From assembly GCF_014268275.3 (NCBI RefSeq), contig NZ_CP077084.1, positions 1,364,001-1,428,000 on the forward strand: DNA of 64,000 bases, read 5' to 3'. The notes beneath the pieces are model-generated. The model saw nothing but the letters and a program-made list of their open reading frames with translations, was not told the origin of the DNA and did not search any database. Shown piece after piece: positions 56,021-64,000 of the stretch. The stretch comes from Pseudomonas tritici. GTDB lineage: Bacteria; Pseudomonadota; Gammaproteobacteria; Pseudomonadales; Pseudomonadaceae. A program made the position numbers and the translations under genes. Within the stretch, counting starts at the first letter, position 1. Every line of letters begins with the position of its first letter.

Positions 56021-56668
56021 TTACAGGTAAACGACTTCCAACGACGCTGAACCGTCCATCAACACATCGGTGCTCAGGTCCAGGTTCTGCTTGGCGTTGA
56101 TCACCGCTTCGAGGGTCAGGGTGCTGGTCAGGGTCTGGATTGCCGATGGTCCGGCGGTACTGCCCTGCACATCGGTGAAACCCAACAAACTGCGCGAGCC
56201 GATGTCGATGGGGTTGGTATTGGCCATGCGCCACGCCACGCCGCCGGTGGTGGACTCGGTGCCGTAGATCACCGGCACATCATCGACCACGGTTTTTTTC
56301 GGGTCGAAGCTCACGGAATACACGCCAATCTTGCCGCCGCTGTTATCCAGGCCGAGGCCGTAGAAAATCTCGCTGTTGACGTGGGCGGTGCCGTCGCGGT
56401 TATCGCGCATGCGCAGGGCATAACGGCCCGCCGCGTTGCAGTTGATGCTCAGGGTCAAGGACTTGAGCGGCAGGCGCGTGCCGACCGATTGGTTGAGGTC
56501 CTGTTGGGAAATCTTGCCGAAATCCACCAGCCCGCCGCCGGACAACACCGGTGTGCAGGCCATGGGCGTGATCAGCCCGGTGACAGTCAGCTCAACGGTG
56601 GACGCGGCGTGGGCGGAACTGCCCTGGGACAACAGGTACACAGCGAGAGGAATCAGGTAACGGTTCAT
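56021..56668 (-). CDS. DUF1120 pilin-like protein (subunit 6)
   Basis: The 215-residue exported protein has a signal peptide MNRYLIPLAVYLLSQGSSAHA. The family pattern is STVELTVTGLITPMACTPVL, VDFGKISQQDLNQ, LSINCNAAGRYALRMRDNRDGTA and C-terminal MDGSASLEVVYL. It most resembles the C-terminal half of the two-domain protein upstream (shared IGVYSVSFDPKKT/IGRYALTFDPTRA), suggesting duplication between these two. It is followed 44 bases on by the last subunit gene. Confidence 0.82.
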   Translation of the reverse strand: MNRYLIPLAVYLLSQGSSAHAASTVELTVTGLITPMACTPVLSGGGLVDFGKISQQDLNQSVGTRLPLKSLTLSINCNAAGRYALRMRDNRDGTAHVNSEIFYGLGLDNSGGKIGVYSVSFDPKKTVVDDVPVIYGTESTTGGVAWRMANTNPIDIGSRSLLGFTDVQGSTAGPSAIQTLTSTLTLEAVINAKQNLDLSTDVLMDGSASLEVVYL

Positions 56669-56687
56669 GGTGAGCTCCAGTAGGGGG

Positions 56688-57812
56688 TCAGAGGTAAGTG
56701 ATTTCGAGGTTCGCCGCGCCGTCGAGACGCACTTCGTTGCCCAGGTCCAGGCTGTTGAGCGGTGCAATCACCGCCTCCAGGCTTGCGGTGGCACTGAGGG
56801 TTTGAATCGCCACCGGGCCGGCGCTGCTGCCGGGCGTGGCGGCAAAACCCAGGTAGCGATTCGCGGCGATGGCGAGGGGGCTGCTGCTGGCGGTGCTCCA
56901 GGGCACGCCACCGCTGGCGGAGTCGGTGCGGTACAGCGCAGGCAGGCTGTCGGCGCTGGCCCGGGTTGGGTCGAAGGTCAGCGCGTAGCGGCCGATTTTT
57001 TGCTGGCGAGCATCCAGGCCCAGGCCGTAGGTGCCGGCATCGGCGGGCCCGGTCGCTGAGCCCTCACGGTTGTCCTGCAGGCGCAGGGCGAAGTGGGTGG
57101 GGGCGTCGCACGCCACCGTCACCAGCAGGTCGCGGGGGGGCAGGGCGGTGTCACGGTCTGTGTGCAGGTCGCTGACCGAGAGTTTGCCGAGGTTGACGTT
57201 GCCTCCATTGGACAGGCTTGGTGTACACGCCGCCGGGGCAAAGCGCGCTTGCAGGCGCAACTGCCGCGAGCGCCCGGCGCCGGTGGCATCCAGCACGCCG
57301 CTGGTGTCCCAGGTCACGGCGTCGCGCACGCGCAGGGCGTCTTCGCTGGCCCAGGCACTGGCGTCGATCTGCAACGACAGGCTGCGGCCAGTGACCACCG
57401 CACCGCCGCGCATTGGCACAATGCCGTGGTCGGCGCGCCACGCCAGGCTGGCGCCGCTGAGCCTGGGTGCCTGGCCGCTGGCGCTGAGCAAGCCCAGTTC
57501 AACGGCCTCGCCATCCAGCACAGCGTCACTGACGCTCAGGCCATAGCTGCCGCGCTCGGTGAAGCGAAAACGCTCCGGCCCGGCGGCCAGCCCCCGGTAG
57601 AACAGGCTCATATCGGTGGCTTGCGCGCAGTTCAAGGTGAGGCTGAGCCGGCGTTCGCCCAGCAATCGTTCCGGCGTCGGCACCAGGGCTGCGGCGCGGT
57701 TCATCAGGCCGAAATCCAGGGTCGATTCGCTGATGTTCAATTGGCACTCCTGCGCACCCCAGGCGCCGCTGCTCAGGCACAGGGTGGCTAACAACAGCCC
57801 GGTAGGCTTCAT
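56688..57812 (-). CDS. Two-domain DUF1120-type protein, possible tip adhesin
   Basis: The 374-residue exported protein has a signal peptide MKPTGLLLATLCLSSGAWG. An N-terminal domain (about 22-195: ECQLNISESTLDFGLMNRAA, LSLTLNCAQATDMSLFYRGL) is unlike the other subunits. It is followed by a DUF1120-like pilin domain (about 200-374: CTPSLSNGGNVNLGKLSVSDLH, LLVTVACDAPTHFALRLQDNREGSA, ending LDGAANLEITYL). This receptor-plus-pilin layout and position after the usher suggest a tip adhesin. ATG 57812 has GAGGA upstream; ATG 57827 overlapping the usher stop is the alternative. Confidence 0.78.
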   Translation of the reverse strand: MKPTGLLLATLCLSSGAWGAQECQLNISESTLDFGLMNRAAALVPTPERLLGERRLSLTLNCAQATDMSLFYRGLAAGPERFRFTERGSYGLSVSDAVLDGEAVELGLLSASGQAPRLSGASLAWRADHGIVPMRGGAVVTGRSLSLQIDASAWASEDALRVRDAVTWDTSGVLDATGAGRSRQLRLQARFAPAACTPSLSNGGNVNLGKLSVSDLHTDRDTALPPRDLLVTVACDAPTHFALRLQDNREGSATGPADAGTYGLGLDARQQKIGRYALTFDPTRASADSLPALYRTDSASGGVPWSTASSSPLAIAANRYLGFAATPGSSAGPVAIQTLSATASLEAVIAPLNSLDLGNEVRLDGAANLEITYL

Positions 57813-57823
57813 GACGATGTTCC

Positions 57824-60277
57824 TCATGGCTGGAGGCAGCGGGCGGCTGCGCTTTCGAAATACACATCGGGGTCGCCCTTGTTCGGCAACGTGTAGCTCA
57901 GGCGACAACGGGGTTGGCCCGGGGCCTTGACCCACAGCGGGCGCTCGTCGAGCACGTTGGGCAGGAACACCTGGCTGCCGTCCTGGACGAGGGTGATGAA
58001 CTCGCCGTCCGCCGTGGTTACGGCTGCGCCTTTGGGCAGCGGCTGGCCGTCGTCGCGGCTTACCGTAAGCAACGCGCGACGGGTCACGGCCACACCGAAT
58101 TGCACTTTGTCGACCGCGCCGCGTCCGGCGGTCAGCACCGCCAAGCCGTTGCTGATATCGGCATTGCGCGGCAGCGAACGGGTGTGCACTTCCACCGGGC
58201 TGCGGCCGTAGGCGCTCAGTTGCGGGACCACGGCCTGGCCTTGCCAGTCGGTCCACACCGGCCCGCTCGGGGTGCTGACTTTGATCCCTGCCATGTCGCC
58301 CACCGACATCACGGCAAAAGTGTCGCGCACCGGATAGGGCGAGAACGTCAGGCCGTCACCGTGGGCCACCACACCGCCGCGTGCGCCGCCCTGGTAGCTG
58401 GCGCGCTGGTCGTCGGAGCGGGTGTAGTTGAAGTCCAGCTGGCTGTAATACGGCAGGGCCGAGACGCCGAGGGTGGCTTCCACTTCGCGGTCGCGGCTGT
58501 CACGTTCGACGTCGACGCGGTAGCTCAGTTGGTCGTTGAGTTGCTCGCTGAGTCCGGCGCCCAGGCGATGTTCACCGCCGGTATTGCGTACCCAGGTACG
58601 CGCCCGGCGGGTTTCACCCAAGGGCAGGCTGACGTTGAGGTAAAGGCTGTCATCGCTCTGGTGTCGCCCGCCGACTTGCCACTCGGCACTGGCCGATACC
58701 GACACCCGCCTGAAGCTGGTGCCCCAGGACGCCAGCGCGCGGCTGCTGTTGTCGCCGCTATAGGATGACGAACGCGAAATCCCGGCACTGAATGCGCCCA
58801 GCGTCGGGTGCGCCCAGGAGGCGGTGAAGCTCTGTTGATCGCGGTAGCGCGAGCGTTGCTGGTCGCGAGTGTTGGCGTCGAAGGTCGACTCCTCCAGGTC
58901 GCGGTAACCGAGGGAGCGCCACGACGCCGCGGTACTGAACCCCCAGCGATCCGACAGGCGCTGCGACCACGACAGGTCGGTCTGCAGCCCTTGGTCCTGG
59001 CCGACGCGGCTGGCTTGGGCGGCCTGGGTCGACCATTGCAGCTGACTGTCCTGCCACGGCAGCCAGCCCAGGTTGACGCCGCTGGATCGGTACGCATCCG
59101 CCACCAGCACGCCGGCGCCCACGCTGATTTGCGGGTGCAGCGCACCGCTCCAGCCCGCGCTGACCACCCAGGGTTCGGCTCCGGCACTGTCGCCAATCTG
59201 CCGCACCCGCCCGGCCGCCACCGAGAAGCCCGGCGCCGGCAAGCCCAGCCCGAGCATGCCCGCCGGTACGGTGAAACGGCGCTCTTCACCGCTGGTTTCC
59301 TTAACCGTGACTTCCACGTCGGAGCGGCTGTTCAGGCGCCGCACATCGGTCAGCGAAAATGGCCCGGCCGGAACCACCGTGGAATGGATCAGCGTGCCGT
59401 TCTGACGGATCTCCACCTGGGCCGGGCTATTCGCGATGCCATTGATGGTCGCGCCCTGGTTCTGGTCCTGCAGCGCGGTCTCGGTCAGCACCTGGGCGCC
59501 GGTGATTTGCGTGCCGGCCAGCACCGGGTTATAGAGGTTGATCTGCCCGGCCTGCAGCACCGCCTGCTGTTCAGCGAAGGTGCGCTGGGCGTAGGCGTCC
59601 AAGTGGGTGGTGCGCGAGCGACTCTCTTGCCAGGTGCGTACCTGGCGGCTGCGCACGATCCAGTCGCCGGCATTGAAGCCGACTTCGGTGTTGGCCGAGC
59701 CGAAGCGGCTGGTGTCGCCGCCGTATTCGTTGTGCAGCCCAGTCAGGTCGTAATTGAGCAGCGCGGCAAAACCGCCGCTCTGGTAGCCAGACACATCTCG
59801 CTGCGCCGGGCGCAGGGCCTCGGTGGGCACCACCAGGGCCAGGTTGAGGCTGGCCGGGTCTTGCTCTATGACCGTCTGCGGGTAGCGCGCGAGAAAGCTG
59901 TCGCAGGCGCCATCGTCGGGGACGATCAGGTTGCCGACATCGAGCAACGCACGGTTGAAACACAGCGTACCGTCGCGCTCGAACGTCACATCGACCCGGC
60001 CGCGGCGTTGGCCGTTGACGTTCATGTTGACGGCATGCCGGCCAGGGGTGAAGCGCGGCGCGTCCAACAGCAGGTTGGCCAGCTCCGGGTCGATGCCGCG
60101 TTGGGACAAGGTTTGCGGATCAAATGAACCGGCGAGCAACAACTCATCGGCCAGTGGGTCGTTGGCGGGCAGTGTGCCACCCAGGGTCAGGGCCAGTCCC
60201 GCCAGAAACCTGCGGGACCGGCGAGTAGGACGACCGGGCACGGCTTCGCCGTCGCGGTCAGTGGTTACTGTGCTCAC
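57824..60277 (-). CDS. Fimbrial outer-membrane usher
   Basis: The about 817-residue usher has a basic signal peptide (RRSRRFLAGLALTLGG). The N-terminal part (LLAGSFDPQTLSQRGIDPEL, FTPGRHAVNMNVNGQRRGRVDVTF) and the long beta-barrel with ALLNYDLTGLHNEYGG, AGPFSLTDVRRLNSRSDVEV and VPAGML are typical of FimD/PapC-like ushers. Plug and C-terminal domains follow to residue 817. It threads chaperone-bound subunits out and assembles the fibre. I choose GTG 60277 for a normal signal; a TTG at 60349 gives a longer start. It follows the chaperone gene. Confidence 0.88.
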   Translation of the reverse strand: MSTVTTDRDGEAVPGRPTRRSRRFLAGLALTLGGTLPANDPLADELLLAGSFDPQTLSQRGIDPELANLLLDAPRFTPGRHAVNMNVNGQRRGRVDVTFERDGTLCFNRALLDVGNLIVPDDGACDSFLARYPQTVIEQDPASLNLALVVPTEALRPAQRDVSGYQSGGFAALLNYDLTGLHNEYGGDTSRFGSANTEVGFNAGDWIVRSRQVRTWQESRSRTTHLDAYAQRTFAEQQAVLQAGQINLYNPVLAGTQITGAQVLTETALQDQNQGATINGIANSPAQVEIRQNGTLIHSTVVPAGPFSLTDVRRLNSRSDVEVTVKETSGEERRFTVPAGMLGLGLPAPGFSVAAGRVRQIGDSAGAEPWVVSAGWSGALHPQISVGAGVLVADAYRSSGVNLGWLPWQDSQLQWSTQAAQASRVGQDQGLQTDLSWSQRLSDRWGFSTAASWRSLGYRDLEESTFDANTRDQQRSRYRDQQSFTASWAHPTLGAFSAGISRSSSYSGDNSSRALASWGTSFRRVSVSASAEWQVGGRHQSDDSLYLNVSLPLGETRRARTWVRNTGGEHRLGAGLSEQLNDQLSYRVDVERDSRDREVEATLGVSALPYYSQLDFNYTRSDDQRASYQGGARGGVVAHGDGLTFSPYPVRDTFAVMSVGDMAGIKVSTPSGPVWTDWQGQAVVPQLSAYGRSPVEVHTRSLPRNADISNGLAVLTAGRGAVDKVQFGVAVTRRALLTVSRDDGQPLPKGAAVTTADGEFITLVQDGSQVFLPNVLDERPLWVKAPGQPRCRLSYTLPNKGDPDVYFESAAARCLQP

Positions 60278-60405
60278 AAGGTCGTACTCAAGTGTTGGAC
60301 GCGTGCTACCGATTCCTATCGGTTCACGCCGCGTGCCGGTGGCGTTCAATGGGAGGCCACTTCTTTTTGTCTGGGCGCCGGCTTAGGTCCTTGGGCGCCC
60401 GCTTG

Positions 60406-61167
60406 TCATAAAGTGATGGGGGCTTCGTAGGGCGCCACGGCGAACCCGTATACCGTGGCAGGTTGCAACTGCACACGGGTCGCGCCGCTGGCACTGGCGG
60501 TCACGTGCAGGGTTTCGCCGGGCAACACATAAGTGCGCGGCAACAGCGCGGCGCCATCACCCGGCAGCAAGCGCAGTTCCTGGGCCAGGCGCACCACGTA
60601 GGGCGTGGGGTTGTGCACGCTCAACTGGTTGTTGTCCAGGCGCCAGGCCAGGCCGGTCCAGGGCGTGCGATTGGGCTCAAGGCCCTTGGGATGAATGATC
60701 ACCGGCAGGTTCTGGCGCACGGTCACGCCTACGCGAGCATGACCGGCCTGGGTGGCGGAGCGGTTCTGGGGCATGCCTTCGAAGATCACCCGCTTGAGGC
60801 GTTGAGTGGTCAGTGGCTCGGGGGTCTGCAGGATGAAGCGCACCAGCTGGCTCTTGGAGGGCTCAACCCGCGCCAGCGGTGGGGTGACGAACAACAGTGA
60901 CGCAGTGTCCTCGGGGATATCCTCGAGGGTGACGTGCAACAGGGCGAGCTTGTTGTCGGTGTTGGTCACCGACACCGAGGCTTCGCCGTCCTCTTCATGC
61001 ACGATCACCACCGAAGTGTCCGGCACCATGCCGTCGGCCAGCACCAGCGACGGGCCGCCCAATGCCAGGGCCAGCGCGCCTATATACAGGCATGCGTAGC
61101 GCATCAGGGTAGAAAACAACAGGTTCAGAAAGCGGTTGAACAAGGCAACACAAGGGAAGGGGGGCAT
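60406..61167 (-). CDS. Periplasmic pilus chaperone, PapD-like
   Basis: The up to 253-residue chaperone has two immunoglobulin-like domains: the first with VSVTNTDNKLALLHVTLEDI and FVTPPLARVEPSKSQLVRFI (G1 strand and the Arg/Lys contact region), the second from about 155 with LPVIIHPKGLEPNRTPWTGLAW and LSVHNPTPYVVRL. It binds pilin-like subunits by donor-strand complementation and hands them to the usher. ATG 61167 starts two bases after the stop of the preceding subunit gene; an internal ATG at 61104 (MRYACLY) gives a more normal signal peptide. Confidence 0.88.
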   Translation of the reverse strand: MPPFPCVALFNRFLNLLFSTLMRYACLYIGALALALGGPSLVLADGMVPDTSVVIVHEEDGEASVSVTNTDNKLALLHVTLEDIPEDTASLLFVTPPLARVEPSKSQLVRFILQTPEPLTTQRLKRVIFEGMPQNRSATQAGHARVGVTVRQNLPVIIHPKGLEPNRTPWTGLAWRLDNNQLSVHNPTPYVVRLAQELRLLPGDGAALLPRTYVLPGETLHVTASASGATRVQLQPATVYGFAVAPYEAPITL

Positions 61168-61169
61168 GG

Positions 61170-61799
61170 CTACAAGTACCTCAGGTCAAGCACGATGGAG
61201 CCGTCCAACGGCACCTCTTGGTTAAGGGTCAGGTAGGCGGCGGCGTTGATCGACGTATTGACGTTCAGGGTGGCGGTCAGCAGGCGATGGGGCTCGGGCA
61301 CCAGGGTGCCCGGGGAGGCAAAACCCATGTAGTTATTGGGATAGGCGTTGGACTCGGGAAACCAGGTCAGGCCTTGGTTGCTCGAGGCCAATACCAGCAC
61401 GCCGTCGCCGTCGCCGATGACGTCACGAAAGGCCAGGGACACGGTGCCCAAGCGCTCGGTCGGGGCATGTATGTTGTTGCCCAGGCCGTAATAAAAGCCT
61501 GGGCCCAGGGACGAATCGGCGCGGTTGTCCACGCCCACCAGCACAAACAGCACGGGCTCGTTGCAACTCACGCTCAAGTCCAGGTTTTGGCTGGGCAACT
61601 GGCTGAACTCCCATTGATTGAGCCCGCGTGCCGGCACCTTGCCGTGGTCGACAATTCCGTCGGCCGACAGCGATACGGTGCATGCATTGGGCGTGATCCG
61701 CCCGGTGACGTTCAGCTCCGTGCTGGACGTCGCCAGCGCCGAGGGCCCGATACTCATCAGGCCCAACAGAGCAAACAGCGTTGAAGGAGTGGTCTTCAT
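61170..61799 (-). CDS. DUF1120 pilin-like protein (subunit 4)
   Basis: The 209-residue exported protein has a signal peptide MKTTPSTLFALLGLMSIGPSALA. The DUF1120 pattern is SSTELNVTGRITPNACTVSL, IVDHGKVPARGLNQ, LDLSVSCNEPVLFVLVGVDNRADSS and the C-terminal LDGSIVLDLRYL. It is the subunit gene directly before the chaperone, two bases away. It differs most from its neighbours in the middle part (YPNNYMGFASPGTLVPEP). Confidence 0.82.
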   Translation of the reverse strand: MKTTPSTLFALLGLMSIGPSALATSSTELNVTGRITPNACTVSLSADGIVDHGKVPARGLNQWEFSQLPSQNLDLSVSCNEPVLFVLVGVDNRADSSLGPGFYYGLGNNIHAPTERLGTVSLAFRDVIGDGDGVLVLASSNQGLTWFPESNAYPNNYMGFASPGTLVPEPHRLLTATLNVNTSINAAAYLTLNQEVPLDGSIVLDLRYL

Positions 61800-61865
61800 A
61801 AAGTGTGTTCACTAGGTGAGCGCGGCCCGGCGTCCTGCCGTGCCGCTGCTCGGTTCAATGGCGGC

Positions 61866-62489
61866 TTACAGGTAACGCACGGTCAGGGTGACGGAGCCGT
61901 CGATAGCGACTTCGTTGTTCAGGGTCAGTTGGCTGGCGGGCGCGATGTCGGAGACCACGGCGAAGTCCGAAGAGAACACCTGCACCGGCACCGGCGCCAC
62001 GGTGGTGGAATCGGCCACCGAAAGAATGTTGTCGCGCATCACGTAGCGGTCGAGGTACCAAGTCAGGCCGTTGTCCATGGAGGCAATGGTGCGCGCCGCG
62101 ACGCCATCGGCCAGGGGCGACAGCAGGCGGATGGACATACGCCCAAGTTTTTCCGTGCCATTGATCAGGCCCAGGCCGAAATACATCAGGTCGTTGCCGT
62201 AGTCCGTGCCTTCGCGATTGTCTTTGCCTTCGATGGCCATCAGCGTGGCGGCGTCGCAGGTCACGGTCAGTTGCAGGATGTGCTGGGGCAATTGGGTCGG
62301 CAGGTCGGGCTTGAGGTCCTTGGCCGAAATCTTGCCGTAATCAATCGCGCCGCCATTGGACAGCGCCGGTGTGCAGGCACTCGGGGTGATCAGGCCCTTG
62401 ACGGTGAGGTCGACGCTGGAGGCGGCAACGGCGTGGCCAGTGAACGCCAGCAGGGCGGCAGCGATCAGGGTAGTGAGGGACTTGTTCAT
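61866..62489 (-). CDS. DUF1120 pilin-like protein (subunit 3)
   Basis: The 207-residue exported protein has a signal peptide MNKSLTTLIAAALLAFTGHAVA. The family pattern is SSVDLTVKGLITPSACTPAL, AIDYGKISAKDLKPDLPTQL, LTVTCDAATLMAIEGKDNREG and C-terminal IDGSVTLTVRYL. It is closest to the subunit at 55353-55976 (shared LGLGLINGTEKLG/LGLGLINGNQKLG and PVPVQV), so the two ends of the operon carry related subunits. Confidence 0.83.
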   Translation of the reverse strand: MNKSLTTLIAAALLAFTGHAVAASSVDLTVKGLITPSACTPALSNGGAIDYGKISAKDLKPDLPTQLPQHILQLTVTCDAATLMAIEGKDNREGTDYGNDLMYFGLGLINGTEKLGRMSIRLLSPLADGVAARTIASMDNGLTWYLDRYVMRDNILSVADSTTVAPVPVQVFSSDFAVVSDIAPASQLTLNNEVAIDGSVTLTVRYL

Positions 62490-62522
62490 TTTCAGGGCTC
62501 CGTAGGGGGACAGGGTCAGGGG

Positions 62523-63152
62523 TTACCAGTACTTCAGTTGCAGGGTGACGTGACCGTCGATGGGGATTTCATCGAGCAACGTCAGCCCCTTTGAAGGGGC
62601 GATGGTGGTGAAGGCGCGCAGCCGCGCACTCAGGTCTTGCATGGCGATGGGCGTGTAGGGGGCACTCGGCGCGGCGAACGAGGTCAGCGCAGCGTGGCCC
62701 ACGTAGGAAGACGGCCCCCAACTGGCGCCACCATCACGGGACATGATGGTGTTGACCGGCAATTCATCGGCCATCGGCTCGAATACACCAAATGCGACGT
62801 CGCCCAGTTTCTGGTCGGGGTTGGCCATGCCCAGGCCGTGGTGGGAGTAATGCCCTGCCGCCGTGCCCGAACGGTTATCCACCATGGTCAGGGTGAAAAA
62901 CGTCGGCCCTTCACAGTGCACTTCAAAGGCCATCTCGCCCGCCTGAAGGCGGGTGGGCAGTTCGAGGTCGAGGTCACGGGCGGTGAGCTTGCCGTGATCG
63001 ATCACCCCGTCGCCGGACAGGCTCGGTGCGCACGAGCTGGGGGTGATGGTCCCGGTGACACTCAGGTCCAGGCTGCTGGCGGCGAACACGCCGGGGGCAC
63101 AGGTCGCCAACAGCAGGGCGAGGGTGGCTGGGGTGGGTCTGGTCATGGGCAC
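62523..63152 (-). CDS. DUF1120 pilin-like protein (subunit 2)
   Basis: The 209-residue exported protein has a signal peptide PATLALLLATCAPGVFA. The family pattern is SSLDLSVTGTITPSSCAPSL, VIDHGKLTARDLDLELPTRL, EVHCEGPTFFTLTMVDNRSGTA and C-terminal IDGHVTLQLKYW, with Trp replacing the usual final Leu. Start ATG 63152 or 63146 (MTRPTP) are both possible. It is 15 bases after the first subunit gene. Confidence 0.82.
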   Translation of the reverse strand: MPMTRPTPATLALLLATCAPGVFAASSLDLSVTGTITPSSCAPSLSGDGVIDHGKLTARDLDLELPTRLQAGEMAFEVHCEGPTFFTLTMVDNRSGTAAGHYSHHGLGMANPDQKLGDVAFGVFEPMADELPVNTIMSRDGGASWGPSSYVGHAALTSFAAPSAPYTPIAMQDLSARLRAFTTIAPSKGLTLLDEIPIDGHVTLQLKYW

Positions 63153-63167
63153 AAATCCTTGTGGGGT

Positions 63168-63800
63168 TTACAGGTAGCGCAGTTCGAAGGTGGTGGAACC
63201 GTCGATGGGGATTTCTTCGTTGGCCGGCAACCAGGTTCCGCCCGGGTAGAAGAACGGACTGACCAGGAACGAAACATTCAGGTTCTGGATCGGCAGCACG
63301 TTGGCCGGGCCGATGATCCACTCGCCGAAAGCGGTCAGCTTGCGCGGCTCGATCAGGTCCAGCGGGTCAGCGACGCGCCAGGTCTGGCCGTTGTTTTCCG
63401 AATACAAGCGGGTGAGTTCGACGCCATCGGCCAGTGAGTCGACAAAGTCCAGCCAGTAGCCGCCCATGGGTTTGCCCGAAGGCATCAACGCGAAGCCGAA
63501 CGCCCAGGGCGTGAACATTTGCGGGCGATTGTCCTGGGGGGCTAATGCAAACAGGGTGGCCGCTTCACAGTTCACGGCCAGGTCCATTGCCGCCTTGGGC
63601 AGGTAGGTGATGTCGCCGGGAAGAATGTCGCCGGCGGCAATTTTGCCCAGCTCAACCACGCCGCCGCTGCTCAGGGTGGGCGTGCAGGCGCTGGGGGTGA
63701 TCAGGCCGGTGACCGACAGGTCCACACTGCTGGCAGCGTGGGCGCATGCAGCGGCGGTCAGTAATAGAGCAGCCGCGAGGGTGGCGCGGGATGCGTTCAT
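63168..63800 (-). CDS. DUF1120 pilin-like protein (subunit 1, first gene of pilus operon)
   Basis: The 210-residue exported protein has a signal peptide MNASRATLAAALLLTAAACAHA. The family pattern is SSVDLSVTGLITPSACTPTL, VVELGKIAAGDILPGDI, LAVNCEAATLFALAPQDNRPQ and C-terminal IDGSTTFELRYL. It heads the nine-gene minus-strand operon. GGAG lies about ten bases before the ATG. Confidence 0.83.
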   Translation of the reverse strand: MNASRATLAAALLLTAAACAHAASSVDLSVTGLITPSACTPTLSSGGVVELGKIAAGDILPGDITYLPKAAMDLAVNCEAATLFALAPQDNRPQMFTPWAFGFALMPSGKPMGGYWLDFVDSLADGVELTRLYSENNGQTWRVADPLDLIEPRKLTAFGEWIIGPANVLPIQNLNVSFLVSPFFYPGGTWLPANEEIPIDGSTTFELRYL

Positions 63801-64000
63801 AGGAAAGAGGCTCCAGGTGAAGTAAAGGCGTAGAGGTTCAGGGCGCGCTGATGCGTCAGTGGGCAGTCGTTATTTTTTAAAGGGCGACGTCAGTTCAGGA
63901 CGGGGAGAAATTTATCGCCCGGGGCGGGGAGGGGGAATGCAACTATTACGATACTGTCGGGCGATGTGGAACTTATCGTCGTGTATGTAGGAAAAACCAA
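63801..64000 (-). promoter_or_regulatory. Upstream region of the chaperone-usher operon, promoter not resolved
   Basis: About 200 non-coding bases up to the window edge. On the minus strand an A-rich TTTAAAAAATA (63870-63880) could be a -10 region about 75 bases before the start codon, but no convincing -35 is seen. CTACATACACGACGATAAG lies further upstream, with no motif I can name. Confidence 0.4.

Noticed and set aside
63970..64000. GGAACTT on the plus strand near the window end as an AlgU promoter
   Set aside because: The expected -10 position does not fit, and no plus-strand gene is visible downstream within the window.

Overview
The window reads as chromosome of a Pseudomonas of the P. 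fluorescens group. It is GC-rich with dense, strongly biased coding. It carries the complete 12-gene alginate operon in the pseudomonad order and several REP/REPIN palindromes of the type scattered through P. fluorescens genomes (GTGGGAGCGGGCTTGCTCGC core). No rRNA, tRNA, CRISPR array, insertion sequence or prophage was seen.

Layout. 1-3.7 kb: end of an amino-acid-type ABC binding protein, a YkgJ-like cysteine-cluster protein, a GNAT acetyltransferase, a CheV chemotaxis protein and a 2-hydroxyacid dehydrogenase. 3.9-9.8 kb: a LysR regulator divergent from a four-gene efflux operon (outer-membrane lipoprotein, AaeB-like FUSC pump, AaeX-like DUF1656, AaeA-like adaptor). 9.9-13.8 kb: SnoaL-like protein and MFS pump divergent from a second LysR gene, then an SDR and a membrane protein. 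13.8-15.0 kb: two paralogous small glycine-rich genes, each behind an exact match to the HrpL promoter consensus (hrp box), so probably part of a type III secretion regulon; the second seems frameshifted. 15.1-31.5 kb: algD-8-44-K-E-G-X-L-I-J-F-A on the minus strand, with a candidate AlgU promoter about 490 nt upstream of algD and REP elements inside the operon, including a REPIN lying in the algK signal-peptide codons. 32.4-38.5 kb: yaaA, an unknown gene, a divergent polysaccharide deacetylase, phoH/PIN, and moaC-moaD-moaE. 38.7-45.7 kb: an AT-richer cassette with an internally duplicated 657-residue protein followed by a 1604-residue RHS protein, both carrying long poly-G runs. 45.7-52.5 kb: rhlB, a carboxylesterase and the aapJQMP amino-acid ABC operon behind a near-consensus sigma-54 promoter. 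52.5-55.3 kb: an mqsRA toxin-antitoxin pair and a GntR regulator with a CynX-like transporter. 55.3-63.8 kb: a nine-gene chaperone-usher operon (minus strand) with seven DUF1120-type pilin-like proteins, one of them two-domain and possibly the tip adhesin.

How the genes work together: the alginate operon makes, modifies and exports exopolysaccharide; the chaperone-usher operon would assemble a surface fibre; the hrp-box pair and the RHS cassette look like interaction or secretion cargo; the remainder is metabolism, transport and regulation. Functions are assigned from recognised family motifs in the translated sequence. Database searches could not be run.
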